Shown piece after piece: positions 8,479-16,230 of a stretch of DNA of 34,570 bases. Every line of letters starts with the position of its first letter. Position 1 is the stretch's first letter. The position numbers and the translations under genes are program-made. This DNA is from an uncultured bacterium (lineage in GTDB: Bacteria > Cyanobacteriota > Vampirovibrionia > Gastranaerophilales > Gastranaerophilaceae). The stretch spans positions 1-34,570 of the forward strand of contig URPS01000022.1 of the NCBI GenBank assembly GCA_900549855.1. Direction: 5' to 3'. The notes under the pieces are model-generated. The model did not search any database. It was not told where the DNA came from and saw nothing but the letters and a program-made list of their open reading frames with translations.

Positions 8479-8625
8479 AAGAAAAACAGCTATTTTATGA
8501 TTTGTGAAAATTTGTAACATTTTAGGCATGATTTTTGAACATTTTACTTGACATTTTCTATAACACTTTTCAATTGTAAAACATACACTTATGAAATAAA
8601 AACAATCAAGCATGACATTGATTAA

Positions 8626-8657
8626 GTCATTAGGTCTTGAGGTCGTTAAGTCGTTAA
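8626..8657. repeat. Four 8-bp tandem units GTCNTKAR upstream of hsp20
   Basis: Four adjacent octamers read GTCATTAG, GTCTTGAG, GTCGTTAA, GTCGTTAA, followed by a partial fifth (GTTCG). They lie between nrdD and hsp20, about 70 bases before the predicted hsp20 -10. They could be a multi-copy regulator site or slippage-generated DNA. Apart from these sites and a promoter, the 530-base gap 8283-8812 is AT-rich with no gene. Confidence 0.6.
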
Positions 8658-8725
8658 GTTCGTTTTAAATTTTTATTTTTACTTTCAACTAATATATTAA
8701 ACTTTAAAAATTATTTTGTTAATTT

Positions 8726-8755
8726 TTGGTTAAGAAATCGAGGTTTTTGTATAAA
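8726..8755 (+). promoter_or_regulatory. Likely promoter for hsp20
   Basis: TTGGTT (8726-8731), an 18-base spacer and TATAAA (8750-8755) lie 58 bases before the hsp20 start codon. It fits a housekeeping promoter. I see no CIRCE element. Confidence 0.5.
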
Positions 8756-8812
8756 CAGAGTAATAATAAAAGTGTTGAAAGTGATGAGTATGAAATATGA
8801 AAGGAGAACATC

Positions 8813-9268
8813 ATGAAATTCTTAATTAAAAAATCACCAGATGGCTTTATTAAATCAGTAAATGATGAAATCAGTTCAATTTTAAACAGAAACTTTGACA
8901 GCTTCTTCCCAGAGTATATTTATAACGAGGAAATTGACAAACTGGCAATGCCTGTTGAATTACATGAAAAGGATACAGAATATACCGTAAAAGCTGAACT
9001 CCCTGGAGTTAAGAAAGAGGACTTGGATATTGATATTGATAAAAACCATATTACAGTCAATGCCAAGAAGGAAGAAGAAAACAAGGAAGATACAAAAGGT
9101 TTTAGAAAATCTGAATTCCGTTATGGTGAATTTTCTAGAACAGTATACTTCCCACAAGATATTGATGTTGCTAAAACTACTGCAAAATTGGAACATGGTA
9201 TCTTGAAAATTGATGCACCAAAAGTTGTAGCAGAAAAGGGCGATATTAAGAAATTAACTGTTAATTAA
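8813..9268 (+). CDS. Small heat shock protein, Hsp20/alpha-crystallin family
   Basis: An ATP-independent holdase chaperone that binds unfolding proteins in the cytoplasm. The alpha-crystallin domain spans about residues 45-140: PVELHEKDTEYTVKAELPGV starts it, and LEHGILKIDAPK is the usual A/G-x-L-x-hydrophobic end strand (here G-I-L). The short C-terminal tail has few residues after it and no obvious I-x-I/V. At 151 residues it is of normal size. AAAGGAG lies just before the ATG. It is monocistronic, between an upstream promoter and a terminator, and divergent from nrdD. Confidence 0.93.
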   Translation: MKFLIKKSPDGFIKSVNDEISSILNRNFDSFFPEYIYNEEIDKLAMPVELHEKDTEYTVKAELPGVKKEDLDIDIDKNHITVNAKKEEENKEDTKGFRKSEFRYGEFSRTVYFPQDIDVAKTTAKLEHGILKIDAPKVVAEKGDIKKLTVN

Positions 9269-9292
9269 TAGGTAAATTCATAGGGTAAATCT

Positions 9293-9327
9293 AAAAGTGG
9301 CGGAATTAAAAACTCCGTCACTTTTTT
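9293..9327 (+). terminator. Terminator after hsp20
   Basis: A 12-bp stem, AAAAGTGGCGGA (9293-9304) with TCCGTCACTTTT (9314-9325), contains one G-U pair and is followed by further T residues. Confidence 0.87.
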
Positions 9328-9376
9328 ACTAGCAAATTTATTTTTGTTGTGTTTTTCTTATAAAACGGAGGCAAAG

Positions 9377-11593
9377 ATGAAAGTTTTAAAGATTACACAA
9401 ATAGATTATAAACCATATACAAATAGCAAAAAACTCAACGATAATACACAACAAGAAACAATTACAAATCCTGTAATTCAAAATGGATACAAAGATTTTA
9501 ATATAAATTTTAGAGGTAGAACTCCGGAAAACTTTTATGCACAAGAATTCAACGTAAAAAACATGCCGGAAACTATGAAATCATACTTGAATGAAGATTA
9601 TGAAACAAGAAAATATCTTCCACCGGAACAAGTAATGAATCAAAGCTTTAAGTATCTTAATGTAATAGATAATTTTAGTGATGTAAAGAGTACGTATCCG
9701 GATGAAACACTTTTTGAAAATTTGCACGAAGCAAATTTAAAAGGCAGAACCGGTATTCTTTCAGACATAAAAATTGCAAAAGAAATGTCTGATACTCCTT
9801 TATTGAAAGATGGTTCCGACAATTTTGGAATGTATTTGCTAAAGAAAATCTTTTTGGAAGGCAAGACCATAAAAGAAATCAACAAAGATTTTTATGAAAA
9901 AGATTTGGCAACTGAATATAAAGGTGCAGTGACTCAACCGATAACTTACGGAACAACATCTGCTTACGGAATTAAATATCCTAAAACTGATTTTTGGAAT
10001 TCGTTTATTGCAACAAGAGATGAATATAAAAAATTTATTGTAGATTTACCTAAACAAAACAAAAATGATTTAAAAAAAGAATTAGCAGCAAAGTTTGGCA
10101 CTAGTAGAAATACAACCCAAACTACTTCTGTACGAAATGGAGCTGAAAAAACAGAAAAAACTCCAAGAAGAAAATATTCCATCAAAAAATACCAACGTGA
10201 TCAAATAAAAAAAGATATTAAGGATGCAAAAGCTGATGTTAACAAAGTAGAAAAATCCATACGTAAACATTTTACACAAAATGATCCGGAAGCGTCTTTT
10301 ATTGTAAAATATTTAAGCCCGATTATGACAATTGCAGCAGATAGAGTTCATCTTTCGGAAGAAGAAAAAGATTTTGCAGAAATGCTAAAAAATCAAGGCA
10401 AAAAAGTTGAAAATTTGTTTGGACAATTCTGGAAAGCTAAACCGGAATTATTAGATTATTATTCAACTATGATAACTGATACGATTGATTTATTTGAAGA
10501 AACCTATGAAGAAGGTGGAGTAATTCCAATAAACAGTGAGTATCAAGTAATTACAGATAAAGTCAAAAACCAAAAACCAATCGACTTTGTATCGCCAAGA
10601 TTTTTAGAACTATTAGACCACGTTCAGACAATTGTTCCAAATAGAATGGCAAAATATGCCAAGCATGATGAACTTCAGAAAGAATGGGAAGAACACTTTA
10701 GAACGAAGTATGGAGAAGTTCAACAAGAAACAGTTATTCCACAAGAAACTTCTAAAACCAATATGATAGACCAGCTTGAAGTTGAAGCTGAAAAAAACAA
10801 TGGCAAGGTTTATACTTTGCGTGGCGTGGATGGTGAAGATATTAAAATCGTGGCTAATTTAGATGAAACATTTAGTGATTATATTCGTTCTTTGAATCGT
10901 GGCATGCCATCATCTTATGTTAACGCATCAATTAGTAAAGCTTTGAAAAATCCACTGGTGACAGAAGATGCAAAATTGAGTTTTTCTGTATTAAAACTTC
11001 TTGATAAATTGGATGATGATAGAATTTTAGGAAAAACTGAGCGTGATTGTATTATTAATGTATTACAATCTGATATTGTTAGAGAAACTTGTGCCGCAAG
11101 CATGGCTATGGCAGATGTATATTCGGAATTTTCCGAACATCCGGAACGAATTTACCGTAATTTGCAAGAAAAGAACCAAACAGTAGATACGCAAGAATTA
11201 TCGAAAATGATTCTGCTACACGGTGGTAAACAAGAAGTAAATGCTGAATTGAACAGATTATATAGTTTGTATCGCAAACCGCTTTCTGATGCAGAAAAGT
11301 TAAAAATCAGCAATATCATTGTTGACTATTTGAGAAATTTTGATGTGAAGTTTGCAGAATCCACAAGTTCTGTTTTATGTCTGGAACAAGATTTTATTAA
11401 GACTCTCTGCGATATAAAAAAGATGTGCAATGATGACAAACATCTTCGAAAGAAATTGAAAAATAAAATTGTTACAAGTTTAAAAGACATAAATTTTGCA
11501 AGAACACTATTACAAAAAAGTAGAAACGCAGAACAATACAACGCAAAATGCGAGTTGATTGCACATGCAATTCTCACAAGACCTATAGGATAA
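9377..11593 (+). CDS. Large hypothetical protein with lineage-type leader (738 aa)
   Basis: The start is placed at ATG 9377 because GGAGG lies at 9368-9372; the open frame extends upstream to a TTG at 9344, but that lacks a binding site. No signal peptide or membrane helix is visible. The N-terminal 45 residues are polar and end in FNINFRGR, similar in character to the leader of the protein at 5435. The remainder is highly charged, Lys/Glu rich and mostly helical, with a basic Thr/Lys patch around residues 255-275 and probable coiled-coil stretches. I do not recognise any enzyme motif. The gene lies 25 bases upstream of rlmH. It could be structural or an effector; no function is assigned. Confidence 0.7.
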   Translation: MKVLKITQIDYKPYTNSKKLNDNTQQETITNPVIQNGYKDFNINFRGRTPENFYAQEFNVKNMPETMKSYLNEDYETRKYLPPEQVMNQSFKYLNVIDNFSDVKSTYPDETLFENLHEANLKGRTGILSDIKIAKEMSDTPLLKDGSDNFGMYLLKKIFLEGKTIKEINKDFYEKDLATEYKGAVTQPITYGTTSAYGIKYPKTDFWNSFIATRDEYKKFIVDLPKQNKNDLKKELAAKFGTSRNTTQTTSVRNGAEKTEKTPRRKYSIKKYQRDQIKKDIKDAKADVNKVEKSIRKHFTQNDPEASFIVKYLSPIMTIAADRVHLSEEEKDFAEMLKNQGKKVENLFGQFWKAKPELLDYYSTMITDTIDLFEETYEEGGVIPINSEYQVITDKVKNQKPIDFVSPRFLELLDHVQTIVPNRMAKYAKHDELQKEWEEHFRTKYGEVQQETVIPQETSKTNMIDQLEVEAEKNNGKVYTLRGVDGEDIKIVANLDETFSDYIRSLNRGMPSSYVNASISKALKNPLVTEDAKLSFSVLKLLDKLDDDRILGKTERDCIINVLQSDIVRETCAASMAMADVYSEFSEHPERIYRNLQEKNQTVDTQELSKMILLHGGKQEVNAELNRLYSLYRKPLSDAEKLKISNIIVDYLRNFDVKFAESTSSVLCLEQDFIKTLCDIKKMCNDDKHLRKKLKNKIVTSLKDINFARTLLQKSRNAEQYNAKCELIAHAILTRPIG

Positions 11594-11618
11594 TGTAATT
11601 TTATGTTACTTTAGTTTT

Positions 11619-12089
11619 ATGAAAATCAAAATTATTGCATTAGGAAAAATTAAAGAAAAATTTTTAAAAGACGGAATTGATGAATTTTTAAAACGTCTTA
11701 CTCCTTACGCTACGGTAGAAATTGTAGAACTTTCACCTGTTGAAATTAAGGATGAAAATCTCACGCAAAAAGCACTTGAGCAAGAAGGCGAAAAAATTCT
11801 ATCACACATAAAAAATGATTCTTATGTAATAACAATGGAGATTTTAGGAAAACAATTATCTTCAGAAGATTTTGCACAAAAAATTAATGAAATAACAAAT
11901 TCAGGAATAAGCGAACTTGTTTTTGTAATCGGTTCTTCGTGCGGTCTTGCTTCAACGATTTCCGCAAGAGCCAATTTTAAGTTAAGTATGTCAAAAATGA
12001 CATTCTTACATCAGTTTGCAAGGCTACTGTTAGTTGAACAAATCTATAGAGCATTCAAAATTCTTAAAAATGAAACTTATCACAAGTAA
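11619..12089 (+). CDS. rlmH: 23S rRNA (pseudouridine1915-N3)-methyltransferase RlmH
   Basis: SPOUT-class methyltransferase that methylates pseudouridine 1915 in helix 69 of 23S rRNA on assembled ribosomes, using S-adenosylmethionine. The conserved trefoil-knot segments are present: GKQLSSEDFA, FVIGSSCGL (usually FVIGG-x-GL), and the C-terminal signature MTFLHQFARLLLVEQIYRAF ending in ETYHK. At 156 residues the length is exactly typical. It starts 25 bases after the large hypothetical gene, probably in the same transcript, and is followed by about 105 bases of AT-rich DNA before groES. Confidence 0.95.
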   Translation: MKIKIIALGKIKEKFLKDGIDEFLKRLTPYATVEIVELSPVEIKDENLTQKALEQEGEKILSHIKNDSYVITMEILGKQLSSEDFAQKINEITNSGISELVFVIGSSCGLASTISARANFKLSMSKMTFLHQFARLLLVEQIYRAFKILKNETYHK

Positions 12090-12194
12090 AAATGAAATAA
12101 GAAAACTCGAAATATTAAAATTTCCTTAATTTTTACCCCAAAATCCTAAATCTATTATATAACTGTATATGTAATTAGATAGGAGGATATTATT

Positions 12195-12482
12195 ATGGCA
12201 TTAAAACCTTTACAAGACAGAATAGTTATCAAAGTTATTGAAGATACAGAACAAACATCAGGCGGAATTTTTATTCCTGATAGCGCAAAAGAAAAACCAC
12301 AAAAGGGTGAAGTTGTTGCAGTTGGTGAAGGTAAAACTAACGACAAAGGCGAAAAAGAACCTATGGAAGTTAAAGTCGGTGATATCGTTCTTTATGCTAA
12401 ATATGCCGGTACAGAAGTTAAAATTGACGGTGTTGAATATAAAATCTTGTCAATCAAAGATGCTTTGGCAGTGATTGAATAA
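12195..12482 (+). CDS. groES: Co-chaperonin GroES
   Basis: Forms the heptameric lid of the GroEL folding chamber. The 95-residue sequence has the standard start (ALKPLQDRIVIKVIE), the mobile loop TSGGIFIPDSAKEKP and the C-terminal GVEYKILSIKDALAVIE. AGGAGG lies 8 bases before the ATG. The stop codon lies inside a 10-bp hairpin. groEL lies 463 bases downstream, not immediately after as is usual, because a separate element occupies the gap. No CIRCE operator is visible upstream. Confidence 0.97.
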   Translation: MALKPLQDRIVIKVIEDTEQTSGGIFIPDSAKEKPQKGEVVAVGEGKTNDKGEKEPMEVKVGDIVLYAKYAGTEVKIDGVEYKILSIKDALAVIE

Positions 12483-12499
12483 CACCGAAGGTGTTATTC
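12477..12499 (+). other. Hairpin over the groES stop codon
   Basis: GAATAACACC (12477-12486), loop GAA, GGTGTTATTC (12490-12499): a perfect 10-bp stem containing the groES TAA. No T run follows, so it looks more like an mRNA-stabilising or processing structure, or a partial attenuator, than a full terminator. Confidence 0.65.
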
Positions 12500-12910
12500 A
12501 GTGAATAGTGAGCAGTGAACAGTGAGTGGACATGAATCATAAAGACCTTGAGGTTTGGAAAAAATCATTTGATTTAGTTGTAGATGTATATAATGAAACA
12601 AAATCTTTTCCAGAAGAGGAGAAGTATAACATTACAAGCCAAATAAGACGTGCAGCTGTTTCAATTCCATCAAATATTGCAGAAGGTTGCGCAAGAAGTT
12701 CCGATAAAGAAATTCTGAGGTTTATTGATATAGCATGTGGCTCATTAGCTGAACTAGAAACTCAGTTGTTACTTGCAGAGAGATTTGGATATTTAAATCC
12801 AAAAGAATTAATTGTACAAATAATGTCAATTAATAAAATGCTTTCAGGACTAAAAAAATATTTAAAGAACAAATAATTTCTATTCACTATTCACTACTCA
12901 CTACTCACTT
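12500..12910. mobile_element. IVS-like element between groES and groEL
   Basis: The left edge (12500-12529) is an array of GTGARYR heptamers: GTGAATA, GTGAGCA, GTGAACA, GTGAGTG. The right edge (12880-12910) is the inverted array, TATTCAC/TACTCAC units. The two would pair over about 28 bases, most differences being transitions. The enclosed gene is an S23-type four-helix protein. The layout is that of intervening sequences found in 23S rRNA genes, here sitting in an mRNA-coding operon. I see no target-site duplication. Confidence 0.6.
12532..12876 (+). CDS. Four-helix-bundle protein (S23 / 23S rRNA intervening-sequence protein family)
   Basis: A 114-residue all-helical protein with the family signature: DLEVWKKSFDLVVDVYNET near the start, QIRRAAVSIPSNIAEGCAR in the middle, and FIDIACGSLAELETQLLLAE in helix 3. 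Family members are encoded inside 23S rRNA intervening sequences and in diversity-generating retroelements (Avd), and form pentamers that bind nucleic acid. No reverse transcriptase or variable repeat is present, so this is the solitary IVS type. An in-frame GTG at 12526 is possible; I prefer ATG 12532. The upstream heptamer array leaves only a weak binding site. Confidence 0.88.
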   Translation: MNHKDLEVWKKSFDLVVDVYNETKSFPEEEKYNITSQIRRAAVSIPSNIAEGCARSSDKEILRFIDIACGSLAELETQLLLAERFGYLNPKELIVQIMSINKMLSGLKKYLKNK

Positions 12911-12945
12911 TAATCAAAACAATTTAAAAAAAGGAGATTATAAAA

Positions 12946-14595
12946 ATGGCTAAAAAAATAGTTTTTGAAGAAGAAGCTAGAAAAGCTCTTCTTAACGGTA
13001 TTGATGCTGTTGCTGATGCCGTTAAAGTTACTCTTGGACCTAAAGGTAGAAATGTAATTATACAAAAGAAATTCGGCGCACCTCAAATTATCAACGACGG
13101 TGTTACAATCGCTAAAGAAATAGAACTTCAAGATGGTTTGGAAAATGCAGGCGCTCAACTTCTTAAAGAAGTTTCATCTAAGACAAACGATGTAGCAGGT
13201 GACGGTACTACAACCGCTTCTGTTCTTGCTCAAGCTATTGTTAGAGAAGGACTTAGAAATTTAACAGCAGGTGCTAACCCAATGTCTATGAAACGTGGTA
13301 TCGACAAAGCTGTTGAAATCGCTATCAACAAAATTAGAGATTTGTCAAAATCAGTAAGCACTAAAGAAGAAATCGCACAAGTTGCGGGTATTTCTGCAGG
13401 TAACAACTCAGAAATCGGTGAACTAATCGCAGAAGCTATGGAAAAAGTTGGTCACGATGGTGTTATCACTGTTGAAGAAAGCAAATCTTTCGGTACTAAC
13501 CTTAAAGTTGTTGAAGGTATGCAATTTGACAAAGGTTACATCTCACCTTATTTCGTTACTGATCCGGAAAGAATGGAAGCAGTTCTTGAAGATGCTTACG
13601 TTCTTTGTGTTAACAAAAAAATCAACTTAATTGCAGACCTTGTTCCTGTTCTTGAACAAGTTGCTCGTGACGGTCGTTCTCTATTGTTAATCGCAGAAGA
13701 TGTTGAAGGTGAAGCTCTTGCAACTTTAGTTGTTAACACTATGAGAAAAGTTCTTAGAGCTGTTGCTGTTAAAGCTCCTGGTTTTGGCGACAGAAGAAAA
13801 GCTATGTTGGAAGATATCGCTATCCTAACTGGTGGACAAATGTTTACTGAAGAACTTGGTATCAAGTTAGAAAATATCACAACAGATATGATGGGTGTTG
13901 CAAAACGTGTTACTGTTACTAAGGATGAAACAACTATCGTTGTTGGTAACGAAACTAAAGATGCAGTGGCTGAACGTGTAAGACTTATCAAGAAACAAAT
14001 TGAAGCTTCTGACAGCGAATACGACAAAGAAAAACTTCAAGAACGTATGGCTAAATTGTCAGGTGGTGTTGCGGTTATTGAAGTTGGTGCTGCTACAGAA
14101 ATCGAACTTAAAGAAAGAAAATTAAGAATCGAAGACGCTCTAAACGCAACAAGAGCTGCTAACGAAGAAGGTATCGTTCCTGGTGGTGGTATTGCTCTAA
14201 TAAGAGTTCAACAAGAACTTGAATCAAAAATGAGCTCAATCGCTTTCGATACTGATGATGAAAAATGTGGTTACAAAATCCTAACTGCTGCTCTTGATGT
14301 ACCTCTTAGAGCAATTGCATTCAACTCAGGTGCTAAATCTGATGTTGTTGTAGAAAACGTTAGAGCTGAAAAAGATGCCTATGGTTACGACGCATTGCTT
14401 GACAGATACACAGACATGTTCGCAGCTGGTATCGTTGACCCTGCTAAAGTTACTAGAAGCGCTCTTGAAAACGCAGCATCTGTAGGTTCTATGTTATTAA
14501 CAACTCAAGCCGCAGTAGTTGATATTCCGGAAGAAACTAAAGCTCCTGATATGTCTGCTATGGCTGGCATGGGCGGTATGGGTGGCATGATGTAG
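12946..14595 (+). CDS. groEL: Chaperonin GroEL
   Basis: ATP-driven 14-mer that encapsulates and folds proteins with GroES. At 549 residues it is full length, with the ATP-binding VAGDGTTTASVLAQAIV, the apical-domain segments, EEGIVPGGGIALIR near the C-terminal equatorial domain and a Gly-Met tail (GMGGMGGMM). Its own AAGGAG binding site lies just before ATG 12946, so it can be translated independently of groES. It has clearly better-adapted codon use than its neighbours, as expected for an abundant protein. A hairpin starts within the stop codon. Confidence 0.98.
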   Translation: MAKKIVFEEEARKALLNGIDAVADAVKVTLGPKGRNVIIQKKFGAPQIINDGVTIAKEIELQDGLENAGAQLLKEVSSKTNDVAGDGTTTASVLAQAIVREGLRNLTAGANPMSMKRGIDKAVEIAINKIRDLSKSVSTKEEIAQVAGISAGNNSEIGELIAEAMEKVGHDGVITVEESKSFGTNLKVVEGMQFDKGYISPYFVTDPERMEAVLEDAYVLCVNKKINLIADLVPVLEQVARDGRSLLLIAEDVEGEALATLVVNTMRKVLRAVAVKAPGFGDRRKAMLEDIAILTGGQMFTEELGIKLENITTDMMGVAKRVTVTKDETTIVVGNETKDAVAERVRLIKKQIEASDSEYDKEKLQERMAKLSGGVAVIEVGAATEIELKERKLRIEDALNATRAANEEGIVPGGGIALIRVQQELESKMSSIAFDTDDEKCGYKILTAALDVPLRAIAFNSGAKSDVVVENVRAEKDAYGYDALLDRYTDMFAAGIVDPAKVTRSALENAASVGSMLLTTQAAVVDIPEETKAPDMSAMAGMGGMGGMM

Positions 14596-14620
14596 TTACT
14601 TTTTCTGTAGAAAAAGTAAC
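14595..14620 (+). terminator. Hairpin immediately after groEL
   Basis: GTTACTTTTTCT (14595-14606) and AGAAAAAGTAAC (14609-14620) form a perfect 12-bp stem with a two-base loop, starting in the groEL stop codon. The following CAAAAAGACTT matches the inverted sequence of the 83-bp repeat at 2938-3166, so it is a member of that family used at a 3' end. The tail is A-rich, not T-rich, so termination on this strand is uncertain. Confidence 0.6.
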
Positions 14621-14642
14621 CAAAAAGACTTTTCACACAAGT

Positions 14643-14716
14643 GTCGGCTACTCGATACAAACTACAAAATAACTTAAAGACTACTAGCTCCGCCTCAAAG
14701 TGGGGCTAGTAGTTTT
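14643..14716. repeat. GTCGGCTACTCG repeat, copy 1, with terminator hairpin
   Basis: First of three related units after groEL. It ends in a 12-bp stem (14680-14691 with 14702-14713, CTACTAGCTCC against GGGGCTAGTAG) followed by TTTT, which should work as a rho-independent terminator for groEL. Confidence 0.85.
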
Positions 14717-14738
14717 GTACTACGTACGTAGATATTGG

Positions 14739-14852
14739 GTCGGCTACTCGGTAAATACTACAAAATTATTTAAAGACTACGGGCTCCGCCTCAAAGTGTG
14801 ATTACAAGTATGGCGCATTCCCTCTCCTAGCAGGAGAGGGTTAGGGTGAGGT
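14739..14852. repeat. GTCGGCTACTCG repeat, copy 2, fused to a CCCTCTCC palindrome
   Basis: The same 5' part as copy 1, but the terminator arm is replaced by GTGTGATTACAAGTATGGCG followed by a palindromic block CCCTCTCCTAGCAGGAGAGGG and GGGTGAGG. The same fusion occurs after the LCP gene at 27366-27475. It is preceded by the palindrome CTACGTACGTAG. Confidence 0.85.
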
Positions 14853-14877
14853 AGAAGAAAACGCACGTAGTCACATT

Positions 14878-14954
14878 GTCGGCTACTCGGTAAATACTAC
14901 AAAATTATTTAAAGACTACTGGCTCCGCCTCAAAGTGGAGCTAGTAGTTTTTTG
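14878..14954. repeat. GTCGGCTACTCG repeat, copy 3, with terminator hairpin
   Basis: The stem 14915-14926 pairs with 14937-14948 and is followed by seven T residues. Compared with copy 1, a T-G pair has become T-A and an A-T pair has become G-T, so pairing is preserved although the sequence has changed. From 14955 to 15033 there is only a short dyad (TGACTA/TAGTCA, 14997-15013). Confidence 0.87.
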
Positions 14955-15033
14955 TTTCTGTAGAAAATGTTTTTATTCCATCAATACAAACATCATTGAC
15001 TACCGGCTAGTCATTTACACATTTTTATAACTA

Positions 15034-15813
15034 CTAATTTTCTATAATCAAATTCATGAATTCAATGTCATCATAGTCCACATACGCAGTTTGCATAAGG
15101 TTCCGACCTGTTTTTATAGTTATTTCATTAACTTGATTTTTGCGAATCAAAGAAGAAGGTAACTTAATCTTTTGCCCGTCACCATTAAGTTGGATTTCAG
15201 AAATCTTATTGCCATTAAAATATACTTCCGGAGGAGAAGCAAAAGCATTTGGTATTTTATTTTGTCCCATAGAACGTGCCATTGCAGTATCAATCCCTAT
15301 AATTGAACCGATTACAAGATAAACCGGTTTGGATAAATTCAGATTTTTTAGAGTAAAACGTTTGGCATAAAAAGGACCAATTGCCTGCATTCTGAACTCA
15401 CCGGCATTTGCTGACATATCTGAATAACTGTCATCACCTAAGTGATACATATTAGCGTCTAGTGATAAATCAGAAGCATTGGATTTTTCTATTCCCACAA
15501 CGATTGGCGCATTGAGCGTCTTGTCATTAATTGTCATAGAAAAAGGCTTGTAGTTTTCTTTTTGAACAGACATTATGCTTGTACCATCAATATGCGTATC
15601 TAATTCAAAAAAACCACTAGAGTCAGTCTTTGTGGTGTAATTTTGTTTTGGTAAAGTTATTTTGGCTCCACCGACACCTTCACCTGTTTGTTTGTCGACA
15701 ATTCTGCTGGAATTTCCACGCCCCTGTTCTGCAACTCCACCCTGAAAAGTTGCAGCATTAACTTGAAAAACTGTAAATATCATTAAAATTAGTATGCTTA
15801 ATATTTTTTTCAT
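15034..15813 (-). CDS. Secreted protein with carboxypeptidase-regulatory-like domain
   Basis: 259 residues with a clear signal peptide (MKKILSILILMIFTVFQVNA, cleavage probably after residue 20). Residues about 35-110 resemble a CarboxypepD_reg / transthyretin-like beta sandwich: VDKQTGEGVGGAKITLPKQN, then TKTDSSGFFELDT, then VQKENYKPFSM. The C-terminal 130 residues look beta-rich and could be a carbohydrate- or protein-binding module (VYFNGNKISEIQLNGDGQKI, then TIKTGRN). Cell-surface or periplasmic location is likely. A weak AAGGA precedes the ATG. It stands alone between the groEL repeats and tRNA-Asn. The specific role is unknown. Confidence 0.65.
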   Translation of the reverse strand: MKKILSILILMIFTVFQVNAATFQGGVAEQGRGNSSRIVDKQTGEGVGGAKITLPKQNYTTKTDSSGFFELDTHIDGTSIMSVQKENYKPFSMTINDKTLNAPIVVGIEKSNASDLSLDANMYHLGDDSYSDMSANAGEFRMQAIGPFYAKRFTLKNLNLSKPVYLVIGSIIGIDTAMARSMGQNKIPNAFASPPEVYFNGNKISEIQLNGDGQKIKLPSSLIRKNQVNEITIKTGRNLMQTAYVDYDDIEFMNLIIEN

Positions 15814-16016
15814 ACGCTTATTATTTATCCTTGGTTTAAAATTAAAAACTAGACATGCGTATATGCTTTAAGGATAAAAATTAAATTGTCTATATTTGGC
15901 TGTTGCTAAAGATTTTTGACTAAAAATTTTATAAAATTGGGTAATTTTTTAATTTACCCCTTTACAAAAAAAAATTATTTGGTACTATAGAATAGTAAAC
16001 TGAATACGAGAAATAA

Positions 16017-16088
16017 TCCTCAGTAGCTCAATGGCGGAGCAACCGGCTGTTAACCGGTAGGTTGTTGGTTCGAGTCCAACCTGGGGAG
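16017..16088 (+). tRNA. tRNA-Asn (anticodon GUU)
   Basis: The acceptor TCCTCAG pairs with CTGGGGA, discriminator G16088. The D stem is GCTC/GAGC, and the anticodon stem ACCGG/CCGGT closes loop CTGTTAA, giving GUU. The T arm is GTTGGTTCGAGTCCAAC. No CCA is encoded. Its last four bases start a 78-bp sequence repeated at 19502-19579. The 200 bases before it (15814-16016) are AT-rich leader with no gene that I can support. Confidence 0.96.
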
Positions 16089-16162
16089 TTTTTTCTATTA
16101 TTAGGGCAAGAATTGGTTTCAAGCCCTTTTTTAATGCCTGTTTCAAGAATTCGATTGTTGGC
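16085..16162. repeat. Direct repeat, left copy (tRNA-Asn side)
   Basis: A 78-base sequence starting with the last four bases of tRNA-Asn (GGAG) and ending GATTGTTGGC. It is identical to 19502-19579 at 72 of 78 positions with no gaps. Confidence 0.92.
16104..16132 (+). terminator. Probable terminator after tRNA-Asn
   Basis: GGGC (16104-16107) and GCCC (16123-16126) with GAA/TTC inside the stem, separated by AA/AA bulges, are followed by six T residues. It lies within the left direct repeat. Confidence 0.6.
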
Positions 16163-16230
16163 TAACTATTGAAATCACAAATAGAATGAGATTTTTTTGA
16201 AGTCGGAAGAAGTTAGAAGAAACCTTTTAT

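Noticed and set aside
12090..12194. CIRCE/HrcA operator upstream of groES
   Set aside because: No TTAGCACTC/GAGTGCTAA inverted repeat is present.
12500..12529. Heptamer array as a CRISPR or origin iteron set
   Set aside because: Units are only seven bases and are mirrored on the other side of the S23 gene, which fits a stem bracketing that gene better.
12532..12876. Avd gene of a diversity-generating retroelement
   Set aside because: No reverse transcriptase, template repeat or variable repeat is seen nearby.
13596..14027. 143-codon open frame opposite groEL
   Set aside because: A shadow of the strongly codon-biased groEL gene; low-complexity Ser/Thr/Leu composition and no binding site.
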